DNA of 5,324 nucleotides, taken from contig JANEMG010000188.1 of the NCBI GenBank assembly GCA_024511045.1, forward strand, positions 1 through 5,324, in the 5' to 3' direction. Below the pieces are notes generated by a model. The model saw nothing but the letters and a program-made list of their open reading frames with translations. It made no database searches and had not been told where the DNA came from. The stretch comes from Gammaproteobacteria bacterium. GTDB lineage: Bacteria > Pseudomonadota > Gammaproteobacteria > Methylococcales > Methylomonadaceae. Numbering within the stretch: the first letter of the stretch is position 1; each line of letters opens with the position of its first letter. The translations under genes and the position numbers were made by a program. Shown here piece by piece: positions 1 through 5,324 of the stretch.

Positions 1-77
1 GCTGCTGCATCCCGCATTGGCCGGTTTCGTTTGATTGTCAATTTCCGCTGCCTGGAAGCGAGTTGTAAGCTGTCGCC
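1..77. other. Left-edge sequence, possible tail of an upstream gene
   Basis: No complete gene fits here. All three forward frames are open at the left edge. They stop at 32-34 (TGA), 66-68 (TAA) and 79-81 (TGA). The last stop overlaps the next gene's start codon as ATGA, the usual arrangement of translationally coupled genes, but 26 open codons are too few to prove an upstream gene. I see no convincing sigma-70 promoter. A purine-rich stretch at 54-62 (GGAAGCGAG) lies about 15 bases from the ATG at 78, too far for a normal Shine-Dalgarno site. Confidence 0.3.
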
Positions 78-3000
78 ATGATTGAAATCAAGAAGCTGCT
101 GCGCTCGGACATCCGCTATGCCTGCGGTGAGACTTATTTCAACCGGGGACGCAACTATTTCGATGCGGGCCGGGTGTTGTCCCTGGAAGTTACCGAAGAA
201 TCGGATCACCAGGTGGCTTTTCGCTCCACCGTTTCCGGGCGGAGCCGCAGCACCTACCAACAATTGGTGAGCATCACCTGGAGCCCCAATTATACTTCCG
301 CGGACATCGAAGGCACCTGCACCTGTCCGGTGGCGATCGACTGCAAACACGTTGCCGCTGCCTGTCTGGCCTTTCAGGTGCGGGACAAAAACCCCGAAAA
401 GACAGGCGCCGCCGCCACACCGGCCTGCATGACCTGGCTGGACAATCTGCACGAGGAAGCCAATGAGCGGGCATTGTCTGCCGCGCGGCAACATGAATTC
501 ATCGCCTATCTGCTGAAGCCAGGCAAGCAGCCATATCAATTCACGGTGGAACTGGTCATTACCTGGAAGAAACAGGGCGGGGGGCTGGCCAAGGGGCGGA
601 AAACCTCTTTGAGCAATCTGCATTTCGGCTATTCCGGCCATTCCCTGACCCAACCCGAGGACCGTGAAATCGGCAAACTGCTTTCCGTGCTGGCCGGCGG
701 TTATCAAAGCAGCCTGATATTCACCGGGATCACCGGCTATCTGGCAGTGACCCGGATGCTGCAGACCGGGCGGCTGTTTTGGCAGAATCTGGACAAACCA
801 CCATTGCGCGGCGGGGAAGAGCGGCGGCATCGTTTCGTCTGGAGCAGCGATGCCAAGGACAATCAGCGTCTGCGCGTGCAAATAGAGCTTGAAGCCATGC
901 TCCTGCTCACCGACCCGCCTCTCTATCTGGATGTCCGCGAGGGTATTCTGGGACCGATGGACGACTTCGCGATGGGCTATGGGCAATTGCAAAAAATCCT
1001 TGCCCTTCCCGAGATCCCCGCCGAATACGCAGAGCAGTTCAGTGAGCGGCTGCTCATCGAGCAGCCCGACCTGCCGCTGCCGCCGCCCCGGGAGATCGAG
1101 GTTGTCGACGTCAGTGATGTGCACCCGCAGCCGGTACTGACATTGTACGGTATCCAGCTGCACGAGCAGTACCAGCATTACATGGGGCTCAGCTTCAGCT
1201 ATGGCGACTGGGAAATCCCGCCCCTGCTCAAGGAGAAGCGGGTGGTGGTCAAGACGGAAGATGGCTTGCTCCGGATCCAGCGGGATCTCGAAGAAGAGCT
1301 GTCCCATATACAGCTGTTGACGCAACAGGGCTTCGTTACGGTCCGGGATCAGCAGGCTGAAAAGCTGGTTTTTTTCAGTCCGGACAGGGATTCAGTGCTG
1401 GAAAGCGTCAATCGCTGGCGGGAATTCATCGACAGGCAGGTTCCGGAACTGCAGCGCCTGGGCTGGAATATCGACATCGATAGCAGTTTCCTGCTGGATT
1501 TCCAGGAGGTCGATGCCTGGGACGCGGAAATCGACAGCAGCGGCAACGACTGGTTCGAGATCCAGTTCAAGGTAGAGATCGATGGCAAGCCGGTGCCTTT
1601 GCTGCCCTTGATCCTGGAGGTGCTGGATGAGTTCGATCCCGAGGAACTGCCGGAAACGATCGTTATCCCTGCCGAAGAACATAAGTTCATTTCCCTGCCC
1701 GGAAAAAAAGTGCAGCCGTTTCTGGAAATCCTGTTCGAGCTGTTCGACCGCAGCAGCGAAACACCCGAGGGAGCATTGCGTCTGTCGCGTTACGATGCCT
1801 CCGCCCTGGCGGACATCGAGACCCAGACAGAAGGGCTGTTTTCCCTGAGCGGCGGGGAGGCGCTGCGCGAACTCGGGCGGAAAATAAAGAACTTTTCCGG
1901 TATCCGGGAAGTGCCCCCTCCTGCGGGCCTGCAGACCCAGCTGCGCCATTATCAGCAGCAGGGCCTGAACTGGCTGCAGTTCCTGTGCGAATACGAACTG
2001 AACGGCATCCTCGCCGACGATATGGGCCTTGGTAAAACCGTGCAGACGCTGGCGCACCTGCTGCTGGAAAAACAGGCGGGGCGCATGACGGCGCCCTCTC
2101 TGATCATCGCACCGACCAGTCTGATGGGCAACTGGCGGCGGGAAGCCGAGCGTTTTACCCCGGATCTGCGGGTATTGGTGCTGCAAGGACCAGAGCGCGG
2201 CAGGTTCTTCGATTCCCTGCCTGACTACGACCTGGTTCTGACCACCTATCCGCTGCTGCCCAGGGACGAACAGTCCCTGTTGGCCCATGCCTATCATTAC
2301 CTGGTTCTGGATGAAGCGCAGATCGTCAAGAACCCCCGTGCCAAGGCGGCGCGCATCATCCGCAAAATCGATGCGACGCACCGGCTCAGCATTACCGGCA
2401 TGCCGATGGAGAATCACCTGGGAGAGTTGTGGGCGCAGTTCGATTTTTTGATGCCGGGATTTCTTGGCAGCCAGCAGCAGTTCAAGAAAATCTACCGCAC
2501 GCCCATCGAAAAACACCAGGATTCCCAGCAGCGCAGCCGGCTGGTGCGTCGCATCAGGCCGTTCATGCTGCGCCGCAGCAAGCAGGAAGTGGCGGCCGAA
2601 CTGCCGCCGAAGACGGAAATCATCCGCTCCGTGCCGCTCTATGAAAAGCAGGCAGCGCTCTATGAAAGCATCCGCCTGAGCATGGAAAAGAAGGTCCGGG
2701 AGAGCATCGCCAATAAAGGCTTGTCGCGAAGTCATATCACGATTCTGGACGCCCTGCTGAAACTGCGCCAGACCTGCTGTGATCCCCGTACGCTGAGTCT
2801 GAAGCAGGCGCAGAACATCAAGCAATCGGCGAAGCTGGATCTGCTCATGGAGCTGCTGCCGGAACTGCTGGAGGAGGGCCGGCGCATCCTGCTGTTTTCC
2901 CAGTTTACCCGCATGCTGGCCTTGATCGAGACCAGGTTTCAGGAGCAGAAGATTACCTACAGCAAGCTGACCGGGCAGACCCGCTACCGGGAGCGGGCCA

Positions 3001-3341
3001 TAGAAAGTTTTCGCAGCGGCGAGGTCGATGTATTCCTGATCAGCCTGAAGGCCGGGGGCGTCGGTCTGAATCTGACCGAGGCGGACACGGTGATTATCTA
3101 TGATCCCTGGTGGAATCCGGCCGTGGAGAGTCAGGCCAGCGACCGCGCTCACCGCATCGGCCAGGACAAGCCGGTATTCGTGTACAAGCTGATCACCGAA
3201 AATACCGTGGAAGAGAAGATTCTGGCCATGCGGGAAAAGAAACGGCAGCTGGCGGAAAGCGTCTATCAGGATGGTGGAAAAGAGAAATCCCTGCAGCTCA
3301 GCGCCGAGGATCTCGATGCCCTGTTCGAGCCGCTGGCTTAG
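78..3341 (+). CDS. SWIM zinc-finger SNF2-family ATPase / helicase-like protein
   Basis: This is a complete 1087-residue superfamily 2 DNA translocase of the bacterial SNF2 type. Such enzymes use ATP to move along duplex DNA and remodel protein-nucleic acid complexes; the cellular substrate of this branch is not known. A SWIM finger near the N-terminus has ligands C81, C83, C89 and H91 (CxCx5CxH) and probably binds nucleic acid or protein. Residues about 115-610 form a long region without a motif I can name, as is usual between SWIM and motor in these proteins. The RecA-like core shows Walker A DDMGLGKT (647-654), DEAQ (745-748), motif III TGMPMEN (773-779), LRRSK (831-835), motif V (about 989-1001) and motif VI QASDRAHRIGQ (1019-1029) with the expected arginines R1023 and R1026. 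Motif III has Met where GTP is usual. The length is full for the family and no break is seen. The ATG at 78 is chosen because the SWIM-family N-terminus (YFNRGRNYFDAGRV) follows directly. No good ribosome site precedes it, so coupling to an upstream gene is possible. Cytoplasmic. Confidence 0.95.
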   Translation: MIEIKKLLRSDIRYACGETYFNRGRNYFDAGRVLSLEVTEESDHQVAFRSTVSGRSRSTYQQLVSITWSPNYTSADIEGTCTCPVAIDCKHVAAACLAFQVRDKNPEKTGAAATPACMTWLDNLHEEANERALSAARQHEFIAYLLKPGKQPYQFTVELVITWKKQGGGLAKGRKTSLSNLHFGYSGHSLTQPEDREIGKLLSVLAGGYQSSLIFTGITGYLAVTRMLQTGRLFWQNLDKPPLRGGEERRHRFVWSSDAKDNQRLRVQIELEAMLLLTDPPLYLDVREGILGPMDDFAMGYGQLQKILALPEIPAEYAEQFSERLLIEQPDLPLPPPREIEVVDVSDVHPQPVLTLYGIQLHEQYQHYMGLSFSYGDWEIPPLLKEKRVVVKTEDGLLRIQRDLEEELSHIQLLTQQGFVTVRDQQAEKLVFFSPDRDSVLESVNRWREFIDRQVPELQRLGWNIDIDSSFLLDFQEVDAWDAEIDSSGNDWFEIQFKVEIDGKPVPLLPLILEVLDEFDPEELPETIVIPAEEHKFISLPGKKVQPFLEILFELFDRSSETPEGALRLSRYDASALADIETQTEGLFSLSGGEALRELGRKIKNFSGIREVPPPAGLQTQLRHYQQQGLNWLQFLCEYELNGILADDMGLGKTVQTLAHLLLEKQAGRMTAPSLIIAPTSLMGNWRREAERFTPDLRVLVLQGPERGRFFDSLPDYDLVLTTYPLLPRDEQSLLAHAYHYLVLDEAQIVKNPRAKAARIIRKIDATHRLSITGMPMENHLGELWAQFDFLMPGFLGSQQQFKKIYRTPIEKHQDSQQRSRLVRRIRPFMLRRSKQEVAAELPPKTEIIRSVPLYEKQAALYESIRLSMEKKVRESIANKGLSRSHITILDALLKLRQTCCDPRTLSLKQAQNIKQSAKLDLLMELLPELLEEGRRILLFSQFTRMLALIETRFQEQKITYSKLTGQTRYRERAIESFRSGEVDVFLISLKAGGVGLNLTEADTVIIYDPWWNPAVESQASDRAHRIGQDKPVFVYKLITENTVEEKILAMREKKRQLAESVYQDGGKEKSLQLSAEDLDALFEPLA

Positions 3342-3347
3342 GCGTAT

Positions 3348-3372
3348 GTCGGGCTTCGTGCCTCAGCCCGAC
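3348..3372. repeat. Perfect 8-bp palindrome, REP-like element
   Basis: GTCGGGCT (3348-3355) and AGCCCGAC (3365-3372) are perfect inverted copies around a 9-base loop. The element begins 7 bases after the SNF2 stop codon. It is not a canonical intrinsic terminator: the bases after the stem are CGGCATAAAAAA and the only T-run is four bases, 12 bases downstream. The GTCGGG/CCCGAC core resembles short intergenic palindromes scattered through many proteobacterial genomes, so a REP-type element is my preferred reading. With one copy in view this is inference. It could also stabilise or attenuate the SNF2 transcript. Confidence 0.55.
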
Positions 3373-3391
3373 CGGCATAAAAAATTTTGAC

Positions 3392-3397
3392 AAAGGA
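3392..3397 (+). promoter_or_regulatory. Ribosome binding site for the desaturase-like gene
   Basis: AAAGGA lies 7 bases before the ATG at 3405. It supports that ATG as the original start. This matters because the frame is cut by a TAG 34 codons later and automated callers are likely to choose a shorter downstream start instead. Confidence 0.7.
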
Positions 3398-3404
3398 TAC
3401 ACCC

Positions 3405-4196
3405 ATGGAAGCCATCATCCGACTGAGCGCCTTTTTTGGCATCCTGCTGATCATGATCGGCTGGGAATTTTTACGGCCGCGGCGCAAACTGCTGTTGCGC
3501 CGGCTGTAGCGCTGGCCGATCAACCTGGGCCTGGGATTGCTCAACAGCAGCCTGCTGCGCATCGCTGCGGGCGGCATTGCCTACCAAAGCGCCGCAACGG
3601 CCGCGCTGCATTCCTGGGGACTGCTAAACCAAATTGCCGTGCCGCCCTGGCTGGGCATTCTGACAACGCTGCTGTTTCTGGATTTCGCCATCTACGGGCA
3701 GCATGTCCTGTCCCACAAATGGTCTCTGCTGTGGCGCCTGCACCAGGTACATTATACCGACCTGGATTTCGATGCGACCACGGCGATCCGCTTTCATCCG
3801 CTGGAAATCATCGTCTCCATGGCCTACAAGATTTTCTGCATCGTCCTGATCGGCGCGCATCCGGTGGCTGTCATCGCCTTTGAAATCATCCTCAACGGCT
3901 GCGCGATCTTCAACCACAGCAATGTCTATATTCCTTTGGCCATCGACAGAAAATTGCGCTGGCTGCTGGTAACGCCGGATATGCATCGCATTCACCATTC
4001 GACGCTGCCGGCGGAAACCGACAGCAATTATGGTTTCTCCATTTCCTGCTGGGACAGGCTCTGCAGGACCTACCGGGCAGACCCTGAACAGCCGCACGCG
4101 AACATGGCTATCGGTCTGGCGCCCTATCGCCGGCAATCGGAGCTGACTTTCGGCAGATTGCTGCTGCTGCCCTTTCGGCCGCTGCGCAGACGCTGA
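3405..4196 (+). pseudogene. Sterol desaturase / fatty-acid hydroxylase family protein, interrupted by in-frame TAG
   Basis: Reading from the ATG at 3405 gives a 263-codon frame with one stop, TAG at 3507-3509 (codon 35). The sequence on both sides is coherent. Before it lies a first membrane helix (about residues 10-23) ending in LRPRRKLLLRRL; after it comes RWPINLGLGLLNSSLLR, the usual continuation in this family. Family members are integral-membrane di-iron enzymes that hydroxylate or desaturate lipids using O2. Visible histidine clusters are HVLSH (H100, H104), HQVHY (H113, H116), RFHPLE (H131), FNHSN (H171) and HRIHH (H194, H197, H198). The second cluster would normally end HH; here residue 117 is Tyr. 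Restart could occur only at weak in-frame codons such as TTG 3537, which would lack the first helix and has no good ribosome site. There is no frameshift, so decay is recent, or the TAG is a sequencing error or is read through. The SNF2 gene also ends in TAG, which argues against genome-wide reassignment. Substrate unknown. Family assignment is firm; loss of function is inferred. Confidence 0.8.
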
Positions 4197-4200
4197 AGGC

Positions 4201-4283
4201 GTCATTCTGAAAATTCTCCATCCTCATCCGCTGCTGCAGGAGAGAGAACGGCAATGCCGTCTGGCAAGCCCAGTCGGGATGAC
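4201..4283. repeat. Imperfect inverted-repeat element with nested hairpin
   Basis: GTCATTCTGA (4201-4210) and TCGGGATGAC (4274-4283) can pair over all ten positions in RNA if two G-U pairs are allowed (8 of 10 Watson-Crick). Inside lies a second hairpin, ACGGC-AAT-GCCGT (4248-4260), with a 5-bp stem and 3-base loop. The element starts 5 bases after the desaturase-like stop codon. No U-tract follows directly, so it is not a standard terminator. Ends of the type GTCAT...ATGAC suggest a decayed dispersed repeat, possibly MITE-like or BIME-like; a structured 3' UTR or small RNA is an alternative. One copy only, so the repeat status is inference. Confidence 0.35.
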
Positions 4284-4398
4284 AAGAAGCAGATGATTTC
4301 AGTAAAGCCGAGGGTCAAGCTTATTCAGGAATTTTTATTTTCCGGTAGCCCGCCTGAGCTGGTATTCTTTAGCCGGGCAATCCAAACCTAATATCATC
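4284..4398. other. AT-richer leader upstream of the TPR gene
   Basis: This stretch has no ORF of note and is more AT-rich than its surroundings (for example 4327-4341). It is the likely place for a promoter of the TPR gene. The best -10-like hexamers are TATTCT (4363-4368) and TAATAT (4389-4394), but neither has a good TTGACA-like partner at 16-18 bases, so I do not call a promoter. GCCCG (4348-4352) can pair with CGGGC (4374-4378) across a 21-base loop, a weak structure. Confidence 0.3.
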
Positions 4399-4405
4399 GA
4401 GAGGA
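4399..4405 (+). promoter_or_regulatory. Ribosome binding site for the TPR gene
   Basis: GAGAGGA lies 7 bases before the ATG at 4413, a strong Shine-Dalgarno match at ideal spacing. It fixes the start of the TPR gene and suggests efficient translation. Confidence 0.8.
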
Positions 4406-4412
4406 AAAAATC

Positions 4413-5153
4413 ATGTCGTTGTTGAGTTCGCTGTTGAAAAAACGCAAGTTGAATTCCGCCATCAGGCAAACCGAAGCCGCCCGGAAGAGTACCGGAAAGA
4501 ATGCCGATATGCTGTTCAAGGAAGCCTATCGCAGCTATCAGGAAGCGGTCGTGGGCGATCCCCTGCTGGTGGAGGCCTTGTACAACTGGGGATACGCGCT
4601 GTTGCACCAGGCAAAAACAAAAGACGGGGCTGATGCGATCGAGCTGCTGCAGGAAGCCAATGACAAATTCGCCTTCTGCATGACTGTGCATCCCAAACAT
4701 ATGGGAGCGGCAATCGACTGGGGGGTGGCCTTGATGGAACTGGCCAGAGCCAGGGGGGTCGATGCCCAGGATGCCTTGTATACGATGGCCCAGGAGAAAT
4801 TCCTGCTCGCCGAGTCCATTCAGGACGGCTGTGCTTCCTACAACCTGGCTTGTCTGTACAGCATCCGGAATGAACCGGAGTCGTGTCAGGAGGCGCTGGA
4901 AAAAGCCCGGGATCATGGCAGCCTGCCGGATGAACAGGAAATCGTCAGCGATTCCGATCTGGGCAATGTCCAGGATGAAGCCTGGTTTGCGGCATTTCTG
5001 GAAACCCTGCAGGCACCGCAGGTCGAGGAGACGGAACAGGCGGAGGATGCATCCGGGGAGGACGAGACTGCCCCTGAAGCGGCGCAAGACAGGGAAGATG
5101 CGCAGGACGATGCCAAAAAAGACCCGCCGGATGCGGCAGCGAAGGACAGTTGA
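4413..5153 (+). CDS. TPR-like repeat protein with acidic C-terminal tail
   Basis: A complete 246-residue protein. It begins with a short basic amphipathic stretch (SLLSSLLKKRKL) and is otherwise predicted soluble, with no convincing signal peptide or membrane helix. Three helical-hairpin units resemble tetratricopeptide repeats: about residues 33-66 (AYRSYQEAVVGDPLLVEALY), 78-112 (FAFCMTVHPKHMGAAIDWG) and 120-168 (YNLACLYSIRNEPESCQEAL). The last unit, followed by a DLGNVQDEAWFAAFL segment (182-196), matches the pattern of a TPR end-of-group module. TPR folds bind partner proteins, so a scaffold or adaptor role is plausible, but no specific function can be given. Residues 205-246 are low-complexity and Ala-rich, with 17 Asp/Glu among 42 residues against four Lys/Arg, and are probably disordered. 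The ATG at 4413 is supported by a strong ribosome site. It sits alone between the desaturase-like pseudogene and an insertion sequence, so neighbours do not reveal its partner. No clear terminator follows it. Confidence 0.85.
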   Translation: MSLLSSLLKKRKLNSAIRQTEAARKSTGKNADMLFKEAYRSYQEAVVGDPLLVEALYNWGYALLHQAKTKDGADAIELLQEANDKFAFCMTVHPKHMGAAIDWGVALMELARARGVDAQDALYTMAQEKFLLAESIQDGCASYNLACLYSIRNEPESCQEALEKARDHGSLPDEQEIVSDSDLGNVQDEAWFAAFLETLQAPQVEETEQAEDASGEDETAPEAAQDREDAQDDAKKDPPDAAAKDS

Positions 5154-5203
5154 ACGGGCGCGCAGCTGACCTGAAGGCCGGCTGCATTCCCGCGTGGAGC
5201 ATG

Positions 5204-5324
5204 TGAAGTGGCTACACTAAACCGGACACACAAACTGAAGTAAAATGAACAGAAAAAAGGGTGTCCAAAATGAGTAAAGAAAAACCAAAAATCTATCCAC
5301 CGGAATTCAGGGAATCCTCCGTCA
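5204..5324 (+). mobile_element. Left end of an IS3-family insertion sequence (cut by window edge)
   Basis: From about 5204 the sequence changes from the GC-rich host style to TGAAGTGGCTACACTAAACC GGACAC (5204-5229). This is the type of TG-starting terminal inverted repeat that IS3-family elements carry just upstream of OrfA. The exact first base is uncertain: TG also occurs at 5202 and 5209. OrfA starts about 66 bases inside, as usual for this family. The element lies about 50 bases downstream of the TPR stop codon and so does not break that gene. Its right end, OrfB and target duplication lie outside the window. Confidence 0.7.
5270..5324 (+). CDS. IS3-family transposase OrfA, N-terminal fragment (partial)
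   Basis: The frame runs from ATG 5270 off the right edge, giving 18 codons: MSKEKPKIYPPEFRESSV. The pattern of a short basic start followed by Y-x-PEFRE-x-x-V is the beginning of the helix-turn-helix DNA-binding domain of IS3-type OrfA proteins. In complete elements OrfA is joined to the DDE integrase OrfB by a programmed -1 frameshift; none of that is visible here. AAGGG (5257-5261) lies 8 bases before the ATG and is the ribosome site. TAAAAT (5241-5246) may be a -10 box, but without a clear -35 partner. The fragment is too short to tell whether the element is intact. Confidence 0.7.
   Translation, partial: MSKEKPKIYPPEFRESSV

Noticed and set aside
1392..3152. Long open frame of 586 codons on the minus strand, antisense to the SNF2 gene
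   Set aside because: It lies wholly within the SNF2 gene, its protein shows no recognisable domain and is rich in Gln, Arg and Leu as expected from reading a GC-rich gene backwards. The forward protein has all SNF2 motifs.
3339..3341. TAG as a recoded sense codon throughout the window
   Set aside because: The SNF2 gene ends with TAG at the natural family C-terminus, and reading on adds only a dozen residues through the palindrome, so genome-wide reassignment is not supported.
3348..3388. Intrinsic terminator after the SNF2 gene
   Set aside because: The stem is good but is followed by CGGCATAAAAAA; the T-run is short and 12 bases away, so the sequence does not fit a Rho-independent terminator on the + strand, and on the minus strand the tract precedes the stem.
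3387..3392. Perfect TTGACA hexamer before the desaturase-like gene
   Set aside because: A -10 box would fall about 17 bases downstream, inside the coding start (AGCCAT at 3410-3415), which does not match TATAAT. It overlaps the ribosome site by chance.
3110..3883. 257-codon forward frame bridging the SNF2 3' end and the desaturase-like gene
   Set aside because: It is out of frame with both conserved genes and its translation has no family features; the desaturase frame clearly carries the histidine clusters.
4335..5087. 250-codon minus-strand frame opposite the TPR gene
   Set aside because: It is a shadow of the TPR gene, with no convincing start site or recognisable domain; the forward gene has a strong ribosome site and TPR-like repeats.
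5162..5185. Hairpin GCAGC...GCTGC after the TPR gene as terminator
   Set aside because: The stem is only 5 bp with a 14-base loop and no T-tract follows.

Overview
This is a chromosomal window from a moderately GC-rich bacterium. Codon use and protein style suggest a gammaproteobacterium, possibly an environmental or sulfur-oxidising type, but nothing here fixes the taxon. All supported genes read on the + strand.

Layout: (1) Bases 1-77 hold no feature I can name; an open frame may be the tail of an upstream gene overlapping the next start codon. (2) Bases 78-3341 encode a complete 1087-residue SNF2-family ATPase with an N-terminal SWIM zinc finger. (3) A 63-base gap carries a perfect 8-bp palindrome that resembles a REP-type element. 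(4) Bases 3405-4196 encode a membrane-bound sterol desaturase / fatty-acid hydroxylase family protein. It is interrupted by an in-frame TAG at codon 35, and one histidine expected in the di-iron cluster is Tyr, so it is annotated as a probable pseudogene. (5) A 216-base gap contains an 83-base imperfect inverted repeat, then a good Shine-Dalgarno site. (6) Bases 4413-5153 encode a 246-residue TPR-like protein with a strongly acidic tail. (7) From about base 5204 to the right edge lies the left end of an IS3-type insertion sequence, with the first 18 codons of its OrfA.

The three chromosomal genes share a direction but have different predicted roles (nucleic-acid remodelling, lipid modification, protein scaffolding). 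They are separated by gaps with repeat-like structures, and nothing shows that they act together. I found no RNA gene, CRISPR array or recognisable defence island. The points most worth a second look are the interrupted desaturase gene and the structured 83-base element; I do not see convincing evidence of a new multi-gene system.
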